Assembly: GCA_947683625.1 (NCBI GenBank) | Contig: CANTUR010000005.1 | Coordinates: 310,001 to 374,000, forward strand | DNA length: 64,000 nucleotides | Origin: Mallotus nudiflorus | Lineage: Eukaryota > Streptophyta > Magnoliopsida > Malpighiales > Euphorbiaceae | Reading direction: 5' to 3' | Part shown: positions 12,115-23,876 of the stretch, in pieces | Layout of the letters: every line of letters begins with the position of its first letter | Numbering within the stretch: the stretch's first letter is position 1 | The notes under the pieces: generated by a model | Told to the model about the DNA's origin: nothing | Seen by the model: the letters and a program-made list of their open reading frames with translations, nothing else | The model's database searches: none | Made by a program: the position numbers and the translations under genes

Positions 12115-14034
12115 TATGAGCACCCAATTTTGGGATGATAAAGTGTGGATGAGACAGAGGACTCCAATGATGAAAATATCATAAATAGGTCTTCAATACT
12201 TGAAGTTTGAAACTCCGATAAAAAATCTACAATTCCGATTGGAATTGTACTACTTTAATTGGGTCGCGTACTATTTTTTTTCAATTTTTTTTAATTTTAG
12301 AAAATATTTTTCCTGATTTTTGATTGGCTAAAAATTTTCTAAAATTTATTTTTTTTAGATTTTTAGGAAATAAATTCCTTTTAAAACTGCAACTCTTAAG
12401 TACGTAGGATTAGGGTTTTTGGCTCTTTTCCTATATAAGGATAGTTTAGACTCTTGAAAAAGGGGGCTCTCTTAGGACTATCTCTCTCTTTTTGCTTAAA
12501 AAAAAGTTCTCTTCATATTTTTCTTTAAAGTAGTACATAAAATACTTTTCTTTAGATTTTATTTATTTTTGGTGCAAGAGCAATAGAATTTTAATGAGGA
12601 GGACATCAAGTTTTGAAGATTCATTAAAAGCAACTATGATTGATAACACTCTGAGGAGCTAATCAATACTGTATCCATTCTATCATCCTTTCTTCTACCC
12701 TTTTCTTTTATTTTTATTTGATTATTTAGTTTGATTTTAATTTAATTTAATTTTAATTTTAATTTTATTTAAGCTCTAATCATTATTTATTTTGCGTTTG
12801 TGTTCATAATTATGGTGGGAGTAACCTAAGCTGTGGAGTAGCATATGATTCAACAAGAATAAAATTCATGAAGATCCATGGAATGCCATGAATTAAATTT
12901 TGTATTTGAATGTAGTTTTTTTAAATTGTTATTTATTTATTTAATATTATTTGTTGGTTATTTTATTTTGTGTTTTTTTGGGGTTGTATTAGTTTTTATT
13001 CGTATTTGTAGTATACCATTGTAATAGCTCCAATAGTGGGAATAATGGAATTTAGTGCGTGTGTGTGTGTTTTTGTTTTAATTTAATCAGTTAGTAAAAT
13101 TAGGGTTTCAATTGGGTAATTATGTAAAATCAATGGAGGAAATAGATTAATTTAGGATTGCATGTTAATTACAATTAGGGTTTTAGAAGGAATAATTAAT
13201 TGGTTGTTTGATTTTTTATTTAATTATTTTGATATGTTTTATTTGTTTTTAGGCTTGTTTATTTATTTTTAGGTGTTTTGGGTCTTAAGCCCATATTAGA
13301 TTCTAATCCACTTAAAGAAATTTAGGTTTTTTAGGTTTGATAATTAGATTCACTTTATTCATAAATTTACTAATTTAATTAAGATTAGGTTTAATTAATT
13401 AAAATGCATTATTAGGCCCATAATTAATTATATTTTTAGGTTAGAGATAACTTAGGCCCATTTAGTTAATTAGACATAGGCTCACATAATTTAATTTAAT
13501 TAATTTACACTTAGCCTATTTAATTTAAGCCTTTTTCATAATTTGTAGATTTAGGTCCATTTTTAAATTTAAAATAAAATAGAATTAGCTTCACTTAATT
13601 AAAAGTAAATTAAAACATGTAAATTAATTAAAATCAATATAGATTAGACTAACTTAGGGATTGTGATGAATGCATTATTTACTTGTATATTTCATGACTA
13701 GTTTGCATTGGAGTTAATTGCTAAAATAAGGGTTTATATGAAATTGCATGTAAATAGAGGATAAGATAATAATTCATAAAGTAATTCTAAAAGAACATGA
13801 GACTGAAAGAAGTTGATATTCCGTATCCAGAATCTCCTAGTTATGGTGCTAGCTTCCTTTTAAGGAATCAAGTACCACCTTTGCAATTTATTGCAGTTAT
13901 TACACTAGGTGGCGCCTCCTCATCTCCACGCCATGTTTTTGTGACAATGGTTTGTTTGTTCTCTAGAGCCCTGAGCTCAAATAGTCTCGTGATTGCTAAA
14001 ATCTTGGACACACACTAAACCCTGCCGTCTACAA
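12115..14034 (+). mobile_element. Solo LTR of the E1/E5 Tat family
   Basis: About 1.92 kb, matching the E1 LTR (52505-54501) and, inverted, the E5 LTR (23877-26094). It starts TATGAGCACCCAATTT, where the E5 copy has TGTAAGCATCCAATTT, and ends CCGTCTACA. It is flanked by the direct repeat AAGCC (12110-12114 and 14035-14039). The similarity of the flanks extends to 7 bp (AAGCCTA), so the exact edges can slide by two bases. A TATA box lies at 12432-12439 (TATATAAG). The 3' third contains AT-rich subrepeats built around TTAGGCCCA with TTAATTAATT. No primer site follows, which fits a solo LTR. Confidence 0.82.
12432..12439 (+). promoter_or_regulatory. TATA box in the solo LTR
   Basis: TATATAAG about 317 bp from the LTR start, at the position expected for the U3/R boundary. 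The same family has TATATAAA at 25612-25619 on the minus strand. Confidence 0.55.
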
Positions 14035-14245
14035 AGCCTAAAAAATTCTCTAAGACTGAGTTAAGGCTAAAGGTGACAATGTCAAACTAATTAACCTAAG
14101 AGTTGAGTAGAGTCATGGAGAATCATAATTTGACATCATTGGAGTTATTAGGCTTGTGCGAGTATGAAAAGTTTCATGATGCAAGTTGGTTCAAAATAGT
14201 ATACATAATTAGAAGCAAAATATCAACAAAAGATCAACATCTCCA

Positions 14246-14263
14246 TCCCTAGTGGAGTTGCCA
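14246..14263 (-). promoter_or_regulatory. E4 primer-binding site
   Basis: Minus strand TGGCAACTCCACTAGGGA, one of four closely related primer sites in the window. It marks the inner edge of the E4 5' LTR, which lies to its right. Confidence 0.75.
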
Positions 14264-14264
14264 C

Positions 14265-15360
14265 TATTAATGTCAATGCATCAACTCAACACTATTTGGA
14301 TCACTTTCTTTTTTCATTATTCTAAAAAATAGAGGAATAATGATGTCAATACTAGAGGAGCTTCTAGTAATGGCATACATGCTCTTACAAGCCTATAATG
14401 CAGTTAGAAGAAATAGGGAGTTGCCATTTGAAATCATTTGATAAATTGTCTAATTAGGAACTGGATAAATTGGGATACCTCACTTGGGACCAAATTTACT
14501 AATAAGATAAAGCATTAGGTTTAGATGTCAATGTCAACAAAGGTAGATTCTTTATATTTGAGGCATCCCCATACTACTTAGATGTTAAGCAAGACATGCC
14601 TTACTAGTTAACACAGTGATTCTAAGAAATATGTATTATTTTGAATCAACCATTACATGTAAATGCAAACACGATACATATATACACAAGCATTATCATG
14701 AAAATACAGATGAATATAGTATAATGCATGAACATGGTAATCATGGTAATATACATGAACATGATAAATTATGATGAATGATTATAACAAAGTATAATAA
14801 ATAATATAAGTACAATATCCTACATGAAATTTATGAACATGTATGAACATGGTTTTATATTTCAAATTAACATGGCAAACATGGCATTACTAATTCTCCG
14901 TGACATCGTAACTGTGACGTAATTATCATATAAATTGTAAACATGAAAAAAAAATGAATAAAAAGACAAAGGTAAGAAAGGCTAACGCTTTTATGAACAT
15001 CTCCTCCTTAATGCTTTATTAACTGAGATTGAAGTTGGTTACCCCTTTCAATATGCTTTTATTTAATGTAGAAGCATTTATGAAAATATTATAATTTCAC
15101 ATTTTGTAAAAAGAAAGGGAAGGTTGGTAATTTATACTATATAATAAAGTTTGACACTATATCTATTGTTTTGAATAGTAAAATTTACAATCCAACTTTA
15201 TTACAATTTTCACCATTGTTTTATTTGTGTAATCCTTACAAAAAATGATGTCATGCGTTATTGCACCAGTTGCCCTCCATTTTTTGCTTTTTTTTCTCAA
15301 ATGTTTTCATTATTTATGAATGGAAAAAAATGTTCCTAATGACCCACCACAAAAATGACA
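14265..15360 (-). mobile_element. E4 5' LTR (right edge uncertain)
   Basis: Begins next to the E4 primer site. Its inner end (14265-14720) is mirrored as an inverted copy at about 20970-21400. A possible LTR start on the minus strand is TGTCATTTTTGTGG, ending at about 15360. That edge is inferred from the TGTCAT motif only. Confidence 0.45.
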
Positions 15361-16761
15361 TTGTCCCTTTTATTAGGCTACCTTTTTTTTCCATTTAAGC
15401 TTTCAGAAGAAACTTTATTTTCCATTTAGTACTCACTTTTTCTCTCTACCTTACTGATAGAAGGACATATTCTCTTTGAAGCCTCTCTATCAACTACAGA
15501 GAATTTAATGCATACCGTTAACAAGCTCTTTTATTGAGCCTATAATCACTTTCTTTAGGATCATAAAAAAAGTCTCTTTTTATTATTACTATCAATTTTT
15601 TACATTTTATGTGGAGATTATTTTTTTTATTTTGTGTAGTATTTGGTTGATGAATCTATTGCTAATAAGTTTAAGTAGATATATTGCGATCAAGAGTTTA
15701 AGAGAAAAAGTTTTGCTATTGCATGTTTATTATTATGCTCAAATGAGTGCATTTTAATTTTTATACTCTTATGTTTGGCCACTTTTTTATTTGGTGAAAT
15801 AATATCTGTTATAAATGAACCTTTTTGTTTTAAGATGGGTTTTTAAGAGTTTATCAATTTAGTTAAGTAAATGCAATTTCTTGATTTGAATTAGGTTTGT
15901 TTTGTTGTTTATTTTCTAATGATGAACTAACAAGATCATGTTTTGGTTTATATATAATATTTTTCAACTAAATATTATTTTTTGATGATTTAAAATTTGA
16001 ACATTTGTTCATAACTTTGTTTCTTAGCATCATATTTATCTTTTTATTTAGGTCCAATTTTATTATTATTTTTTATTAAGTTTTTTAGCTCTAGCATTAG
16101 ATGGTGGACCAAGTTCAATTTTGTTCTTTTAGAATATTGATTCATTTTAAAAATTATTATTTTTGTTTATTGTATTATAAAATTTTTATGTAATATTTGT
16201 TTGTTTTAAGAATGTGAGCATCTAGAATTGATCTCTTAGGCAATTTGCTTTCTCGCATCATAGATGTATAATTTTATTTAGTTCAATTTTGATACTCACT
16301 TAGTTTCATAATTTGAAGATTCATAACTATTTAACTTAGTTGTCTTTTAATGTATAAATGCATGATTTATTAGATTTTGTTTATGTTATATCTCAAGCTT
16401 TTGGGTTAGTTAATTAGCATAAATTATAAATGTGGGATAAACAATCTAGCCAGCATTGATTGCCATATTTAACACTACCATTTACATCCATAAGTTTCAT
16501 AACCTTAACCTTTTCCAACAAGGGAATTACATTTTCATTGATTTAACCTTGAATGATATTCATTTTCTTCTTTTTAAATATGAACATTTTGTAATTATGA
16601 AAATTTTCATGCTTTTTTTTTTATCTTTCTAATGTTATACTTTATCAAATAAAGGTTGGCATGAGATAGGAAGAAAATGAACATATTTTTTAAGAACTCC
16701 TGCCACGGTGGTTCAATATGAAGGTGATTTCACTAAATCATAATATGTTTTCATGTTGTGC

Positions 16762-16801
<40 letters not shown>

Positions 16802-17128
16802 GTTATTTTCTTTTCAAAGCTTTGAAGATATTTATTTATCAAAAAAAGAAGGAATAGTTAAATAATATCCTCCTTTTAGAGAATAAATATTTTAAGTTAT
16901 TAGTGATTATCATCTAAGGAAATGGAAATGGAGTTGCTTTAGGAACTTGGCAAGGTTGTAGCTCACTTTTTTCTATTATTACTATATGAAATTCCATCAC
17001 CTTATTGTTCATGTTTATACATTCCGTATAATATGCATAAATGATAGGTTATTATGTGATTATTTCATTTCGAATGTTTATTAGAACAATAAACACCTCT
17101 ATAATCACTTGGAACCATATATGTAGTG
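15361..17128. other. AT-rich stretch without recognised genes
   Basis: No convincing coding sequence on either strand. It contains T-rich tracts and a long ATT microsatellite at 16762-16807. It may belong to the E4 or E6 LTR, but I see no motif that decides this. Confidence 0.4.
16762..16807. repeat. (ATT)n microsatellite
   Basis: About thirteen uninterrupted TTA/ATT units, then a TGTTATT variant. Confidence 0.95.
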
Positions 17129-20100
17129 TTAGGGTCATTTTCAAAACCCTGATAGTCGATGATTAGAAAGTGAAATCATCTTATTAAACAATCAATTTGA
17201 TGGAGAGATTTGACATTTAAACCATTCCAAAAGCCACCAAACCACTAAAACCTTACTTGATCACCAATTACAAGACCCAATCAAACTTTGATCAAACCTT
17301 AACCACACCATTTTGGTATTGAGAAAGAGGTTTGAGAAGAATGATAATAGAGATGTTTACTCGAGTCATGTCTTCTAAACCAATAAGTGCAGTCATATGT
17401 AAGGATTTTTACAATCTTTATTCTATAGTTTTCAATATAGTTTTGATTCATAAAGCTCAGGTTTAACCTTTGGAAGCCTAAAGAACAAAAGTCAAACTTT
17501 GGTTAACAAGAATTTTCAATAGTTAAAAAGAGCTCCTAGATTTGAATTTCACTCTAAAACTATCTTTTAAAATTCCAGTGTGTCAGTGGGTCCTATTCGG
17601 CAAACGTTAAATTTTGACCTCCGGTGGTCTGACCGGTTCCCATAACTATCTATCTCTCATTGTCCTTATCCAAAAAGGAACACTTGTCATAAGGGGTACT
17701 TTCCAAGTTTAGAATATTCCAAATTTAGAATATATTAGGACAAGGGTCAACCTAGTAGAGGGAGGGGATATACTATTACTTAATAGCCTTAAATATTCTT
17801 ATTTATTTACACTAAATGCCATTAACCTTGTTTGCCTATAAATAGAAGTATTAAGGAAAACTTTAGAGGAAATTTTAGGGGGGCTTTTACCACTTTCTAA
17901 TTGAGAGAAATTCCATAAAAAACCCAAAAAAATTTCCAAAAAAGTCTCTCCAAAAGGCCTTAGAAAATTAGGAAAATAAGGGGAAATAATGCCAAAATTT
18001 CTCTGAACCTAATTTCTCTATATTTTCTTCTCAATTCCTTTTAAAAATACTAAAATAAAAATATCCAATTACATAACCAAGCTCCTAAAAATCAATCTCT
18101 CTCAAATCAAAACCAAATTCTTACCCAAACTCATAGAGAACTACCCTTTAAGTCCAATCTCAATTCTCTTTAATCAATTACTTTTTTTTTATGAGTTCTT
18201 ACACAAATTCTGAGGCTAAACACTTTTTATATTATTGTATTCACTAATTCTTATCTCATTTATGAGTGGGGCTTTAAAATAAAGTTTTGAAAGCAAAGAG
18301 TTGCAAAATTGTGTTGTGTACTGATGAATAATCAGATTTGGCTTATGAATAGCCAAACTGGCTATCCATGCCCTAAATCTAGCTATTGTGACCTCTTAGA
18401 CCAGCTATTGTGGCCTAAAATCTTGTTGTTCAAAAGGCTATTTTAGTTGTTCATCCCACTTTATCCCATCTGACTCTAATGATGGTTTTTAGGGTCTTAA
18501 AGGGTTCATACTTACTTGAGCATGATTCTAACCCTTTCCAAGATCCTAGGATGATGGAATTAAAGTATTTTAACATATTTGTTTAGTTTTAAATTATTTT
18601 ACAAAGATTTTCCTCTTATTTCTTTAAACTCCTCTTTGAGTGCTTTTAAGTATGATCTTTTTTCTTATTTTTATTTGATGATTGTGATTGTATTTCTTGG
18701 TGTTTATGTGACTTCTAATTGAATTTTTTAATTTTTTTTGTGATTTTTGGTTTATTTTGATGTGTATACTTGTTTAAAGCTTTGTTTAAGTGTGCATTGT
18801 GTATATGTGTTAATTGATTATGCTCAATTATGTTTTATTGATGATTTGCTACTGTTGTGATAATATTTGCATAATTTGTGTTCTAATTTGGGGTTGTTAT
18901 TTTTTGTAATTTATTTTCATTCTATTTATTGTTATAAACCTAAATTTGTGCATTTTATGTTGAATTATAAGTCCTAGTTTACATATCTTATGTTTTAGGT
19001 CTTTATTGCTAAAATTTATGATTTAAGCATATTGTTTATGTGTTTTGATATCAATGATAGAGTCTTATGAGTTTTTATTTGCATATTTTATATTTTGATT
19101 GAGTTGATTTTGTTTATAATGTCATTTATGCTTATTTAATGTCTCTAGCCTAATTAGAGTCTTAATCCTTATTGTTTTTAGTGTCTATTTGACTATTCTA
19201 TATTTGATTTTTTTTTCTTGTCTCTACTAACATCTTTTTTACTCTTATTTATACTATTCTACAATTCTCCACTTCTCCTTTTATTTCTTTTTCATTATTG
19301 CATTTCACACATTAATGTGCTTTTATGAATATCACTTGCTTGGTGCATATCACTATGATGCATGTGCTCATTTTTAGATCCTCTAAATGCATACTTGCAT
19401 GCTTCCCAGCTTGCATCATGCATCATCCTTTGCATGCATCATGAATTTATTTAATGCTTATGTGAGCATGTATTTCCATTACCATCATTCATTGCAATAT
19501 ATATCTCTTGTTATCAATTTCAAGATCTTAATCTCAAGCTACTAACTTCTACTAAATCTTACTAACATTTATTACTATTGTTATTTATTTTGTCAGCTTT
19601 TGCTTATTATTTGTTTATTTTGGATATCAATTCTCAATTTATGTTGTCTATTGTTGTGCTATATCAATTGCTATAATAATCTAAATCTCTACACTTAATC
19701 CTTCCCTATATTTTTATACTTTTATTTATGCTTTTGTTACTTTTTTATTTTATTGCTTGTAATCTTTACTTCTACTCCTTTATTTATTTGCTTAATTTGT
19801 AATTACATCATTTTATGCTTCTCTTATATTATTACTTATGTTTTATTATAAGATCATAATGATGGATTTTCTTTTGATTCTTGTGCTTAATTTGTGTTTT
19901 ATTTGATAAACATATGCCAAAAATACACCAAAAAAAATAAACTAAATTGTTTTTATTGTTTTATTGATTAAATATAGTGAATTTTTTTTATATTTCTCTT
20001 CATTAATAAATTAGCTTTCTTTATATCCATTTTTCTAAATTTCTTATCTTAATTTCCATATATTTTAGAATAAATACTACTCATTTTGTTTATTATTAAA

Positions 20101-21400
20101 TATCAAATTTTACATTTTCTTTTAATAAGAATTCACCATTTTAATAGAATATATCTTACTTAAAAAAATCATTTTGCTATTAAATTTAGCATTTCTTGCG
20201 TGATGTTATTATTGTTTTCTTTGTTGATCACAAAATCATCAAAATGCAAGAATATGGATCATAATTTCTTTTATTTTTTTAGACATCATTTTTCAAATAA
20301 ATGATTTGATTATGTGATCAATAATTTATGATGTGAGGAGTATCCATCCAAGGAACAAAATTCACATTTTGAGGTCTAATTTGATGGAAACTCATGTTGT
20401 GAATTAATGGTTCACATACGTAATGAAAAAATTACCTTTATATATCTTTTGTAAACTCTTTTCAATTTATATTTTTAAATTGTTTATTTTAATTTATTTT
20501 CAAACTCATTTTTAAGTATTTTACATTACGTTTCTGTTAAAGTTATTTTTCTTTCATTTTTCAAATAAAATGTTTTATTACCCTGAAACTCAGAATATGG
20601 AGCAATCATTGAGATGATATTCAAAAAATATGTTAGCAATTCTTATCTCTCTTCTCTTTTAATTCATAGCTTTTTATTGCTTTTATTTATTTTTTATATT
20701 TTCTTGTTTAACATGCATATATTTATCCATAACATGATTTTTTCCATAATTACCCTACAATAAATAAACTGTTTACCTTATTATTTTACATTTTCCATGA
20801 TTCACATGTTTTATTATTATTTCATATTTGTAATTATATGTCATGCTTATGTGCTATTACCATGTAAATATGCCATGATACCATGTATGATATAAATGTA
20901 CATTTGTTTAGCATTTACCATTATCATGCATCATTTTAATATTATGTTATTTTGCCATGTTCATGCATCATTTTATCATATTTTTTTGTGTTGTGTGTAT
21001 ATATTATGTTTGCATTTGCATATAAAAGTTGATGTATAATAGTACATAGTTCTTGGAAGCACTATATATAAAGTAAGGTTAGTAATGCTCAGCATATGGG
21101 CAGTATGGAGATTCTTAAAACAAAAGAGCCTAATCCTGCTGACATCAACATCTGAACCTAATACTTTATCAAATGGGCGAATGCTATTCCAAGTGAGGGA
21201 TTCGAGTTTGCCTAAGTCACTAAAATGAAAAATTTCTCGAGTGATACCGAGCGACGACTCCATGTTTCTCCTGCTTAAGTGAAGGGTTATAAATGCATTA
21301 ATGCTATCCCCAAACTCTTTCAGCACTCTCTCGCTACCCTTTATTTTCCTATAATAAGGAAAAAAAGTATGTGATCCAAAGAATGCCAAGTTGGTCTTGC
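17129..21400 (+). mobile_element. E6: probable long plus-strand LTR
   Basis: The right end (about 20970-21400) is a diverged inverted copy of the E4 LTR end. It is followed at 21401 by TGGCAACAACATG, which begins like the E4 primer site TGGCAACTCC and then diverges. The left edge may be TGTTAGGGTC at about 17129. A good TATA box (CCTATAAATAG, 17835-17845) lies about 700 bp in. The rest is AT-rich, with GCATG-rich sequence at 19320-19480, and shows no coding capacity. The 137-residue antisense frame at 20976-21389 lies within the LTR end and matches no protein I know. Whether the whole span is one LTR is uncertain. Confidence 0.4.
17837..17844 (+). promoter_or_regulatory. TATA box of the E6 LTR
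   Basis: TATAAATA in a CCTATAAATAG context. Upstream, TTTAGAATAT is repeated twice at 17709-17733. A typical plant LTR core promoter by appearance. Confidence 0.5.
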
Positions 21401-22108
21401 TGGCAACAACATGTAGAATTCATAAATTTTGCATTTAAAGACTTCTACTATTGAAATAATAAAACATAAAGAATTGAATCTTAAATAACTTAACATAGAG
21501 ATTGAAATAATATAAAAAGAGAAAAAGGAATCTTATTTGTTTTAAGCAATGATCTTTATATCTATAAAATCCACAAAAATAAATTTGATTTCATGTCCAT
21601 ATGGTTTCTAGAGTGTATGATTTTGGAATGAGTGCCTATTTGTTTGTTCTTAAAAGAGAGTGCTACCATTAAATTAAAGTTGAGCATATATTCTTTATGT
21701 AAAACTATTTAAAAAGTTCCTTTAGTTGATACATGTTTGTTAATTGACATAAGCATGATAATGAAAATCATAATAATGCTTTTTGCATGGTACTAATTTT
21801 CCCTCAATTATTGTATCTTGATAATGGGAAACATATATCTTCACATTATATAATTTATAGTACTTTCTTCCTTCTAATAAAGTATACATTCTAAATGTTT
21901 GGATTACTAATCTTATTAGTATGAATAACAACAACTTCTAAAGTTTTTCTCCCTTTTGGATTTTTAATAATATTTATATAAATATCTTCACATGCAGCAA
22001 TTGTAAAATTATTCCTATAAATTTGCAGTAGATAATGGAAAGAAGAGGAAACAATATTCATGATCGATGGAGAAATCTAATTCAGTGAAGAAAGTAAATG
22101 ATGTTCCT
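21401..22108. other. AT-rich stretch, possible E6 leader
   Basis: Follows the degenerate primer site. No coding sequence and no conserved leader block was found. A 64-codon antisense frame at 21740-21934 is not recognised. Confidence 0.35.
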
Positions 22109-22116
22109 ATTAAATA

Positions 22117-22530
22117 TATGGATGAGCATGGGTTTTGAAGAACTAAACTATTCCAAAAAATCAAACCAAAAATCTCCGTTGACCATTTGGCTTTCTATGA
22201 ATTAAATTATCTTAAAATTTTGTATTAGGTTGGGTTTAGAGAATTTGAATTCTTTTAACCAAGATTCATCCGAAACTGCTTTGAATTGTACCTAACCTAA
22301 AAACCAAACCTAGAACCTATATATATTGCAAAAGTCTTTATAATATATATATAAAGATTAACATTATATTGTAAAGATTTTTGCAATAATTATGTTCAAT
22401 TTATTTTAAAGATTTATGTGCAATAATTTAACATGTAATCTAGAATAATGTCATTTTAATTATTTGAAATAAAAAATTTCACTCATTAATCAAATTATTT
22501 TAAATCACAAAAAATACATATTAAATTAGT
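22117..22530. mobile_element. hAT-type non-autonomous element, left half
   Basis: Starts with the terminal sequence TATGGATGAGCATGG. The matching inverted end is CCATGCTCACCCTTA at 38160-38174. The 8 bp outside are ATTAAATA at left (22109-22116) and ATTAAATC at right (38175-38182). That is 7 of 8 matching, the duplication length of hAT transposons. The GGTGAGCATGG end with gene-poor, AT-rich interior is typical of plant hAT-derived miniature elements. This half holds AAACCAAAAATC-type sub-terminal sequence and TATATATA tracts, and is cut by the copia LTR at about 22531. Confidence 0.72.
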
Positions 22531-23166
22531 ATATTTTTTAACCCTCATGATTGGGAGCATGCCCTTATGATCAAGAGTAGCAGAAATCTGTAAAATGCTA
22601 TTTTGCATTAAATGAAGCTAGAGAAGGTTGGGGACAAAGTTAATGCTCCTAATAACCTTATTTGAGTTGCTAATGTGTATACAACTCCTGGAGCTTTATG
22701 GAATAGAAAGATACTTGGTTGTTGAACTCCTCTATCTTAGCATTCATTGAAGCTTTCAAATTTTCATTAAATTTCTTTATTGTTCATTAAATTCCTTGAG
22801 AGTTGGTTGTGTGTAAGAAATAGGACTTCTACTTTATCTAATTTTTAGGGTACATTAGAAGGAAAATTTATTTTATTTCTAAAGGAATTGGTTGAAGTGT
22901 TTGACTATTAAAACACTTGGGATTGTGGTTAGAGCTTAGCCTAGTCAGAAGCTCATTGTAATCTTTATGAATAAGATTAGTGCGGGTATTGAAACCTAAC
23001 TTGGGGATAAGTTAATGGAGACATAGATTCATGTATGAATCAAATTCCATAAATATTTATGTTTGATTCTCTAGTCCTTTAAACTTTTCCTAATCCTTGT
23101 TTAATTATTTTAATTTTCCTTTAAATTTCAAAATGCGCTAATTAACCCCCCTCAAGGGCAATTACA
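22531..23166 (+). mobile_element. Copia element: truncated 5' LTR
   Basis: Matches the right part of the LTR at 36790-37954 from TATATTTTTTAACC onward, including GGGAGCATGCC and the CCCCTCAAGGG-type end. It ends at ATTACA just before the primer site. About the first 495 bp of the LTR are missing, so the target duplication of this insertion cannot be tested. Confidence 0.82.
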
Positions 23167-23168
23167 AT

Positions 23169-23180
23169 TGGTATTAGAGC
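23169..23180 (+). promoter_or_regulatory. Copia primer-binding site
   Basis: TGGTATTAGAGC, one mismatch from TGGTATCAGAGC, the site complementary to initiator methionine tRNA used by most plant copia elements. Confidence 0.85.
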
Positions 23181-23217
23181 TTGACTTTTTAGTAGTTAAT
23201 TGTAAGAAGTAAAGATC

Positions 23218-23876
23218 ATGGGGAGTGAATTTCTTTACTTTTCATCTCTTCCCTTCCTTTATAGTAATGACCACCTGCATTGGAAGTTAAAAATGGAGTT
23301 GTACTTAGATAATGATCCCATTTGACTTTAGGATGTTATTCAAAAGGGTTGGGAACCACCTAAAGCTATAATTAACAGTGTAGAGATTCCTTTTACAAGA
23401 AGTCAATAGAGTAATGAGTAAAAATAAGAAAACTACAAGAACAAAAAGGCCATGGCAATCTTACTAGCCTCTATATCAAGAGAAGAAGGTAGCAAAGCTC
23501 AACATTACTAATCCAAAAAAGAGGTGTGCGAGACACTTGAGAACCACTATTAAGGAAATGTGTAAGTGAGAAACAAAAAGGTTCAACTTAATATATACGA
23601 GTATGAACTCTTCAAGATGAAGCCTCAAGAATCAATAACTAAATTGACCAATCATGTTAATGCTCTTCTTACCACTATTAGGAAGCATGGAAAATATTTT
23701 TTCGAGGAAGAGGTGAACAATAAGATTCTAAGAATCCTACCTAATAAGGATTGGGAATCTAAAGTCACTTTAATTGAGGAAGCTCAAGATCTTTTAACTC
23801 TTTCAACCGATGTTCTTATTGGGAAGCTCCTTATATATAAGCTTACTATAAGGCAAAGAGGAGATGAGAGGGATGG
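23218..23876 (+). pseudogene. Copia gag, interrupted by the E5 LTR
   Basis: Capsid protein remnant of a Ty1/copia element. It starts at ATG 23218 shortly after the primer site (MGSEFLYFSSLPFLY), and HWKLKMELYL is the usual N-terminal capsid motif. Internal stops follow, then an open stretch at 23566-23895 with YELFKMKPQESITKLTNHVN, KILRILPNKDWESKVTLIEEA and LIGKLLIYK, typical of SIRE-type copia gag. The frame is cut at 23876 by the end of the E5 LTR. No zinc knuckle, protease or integrase follows; the next copia sequence is reverse transcriptase at 33256, on the far side of E5. Confidence 0.82.

Larger units (their letters stand above)
10755..14245 (-). other. E4 untranslated leader, split by a solo LTR
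   Basis: Noncoding leader between E4 gag and its primer site. It includes a GAATGAATGCAT-rich stretch at 10870-10925. The conserved leader block appears at about 11985-12110 (element sense AAGTCCTTAGGGGGCAATT) and continues after the inserted solo LTR at about 14040-14130. This shows that the leader was one piece before the insertion. No genes are seen. Confidence 0.65.

Noticed and set aside
13797..14018. A 73-codon plus-strand frame near the end of the solo LTR.
   Set aside because: The corresponding part of the E1 LTR (about 54270-54490) does not keep the frame, so it is LTR sequence.
20976..21389. A 137-codon minus-strand frame, the longest frame in its neighbourhood.
   Set aside because: It lies antisense across an LTR end that is repeated inverted at 14265-14720, where the frame is not kept.
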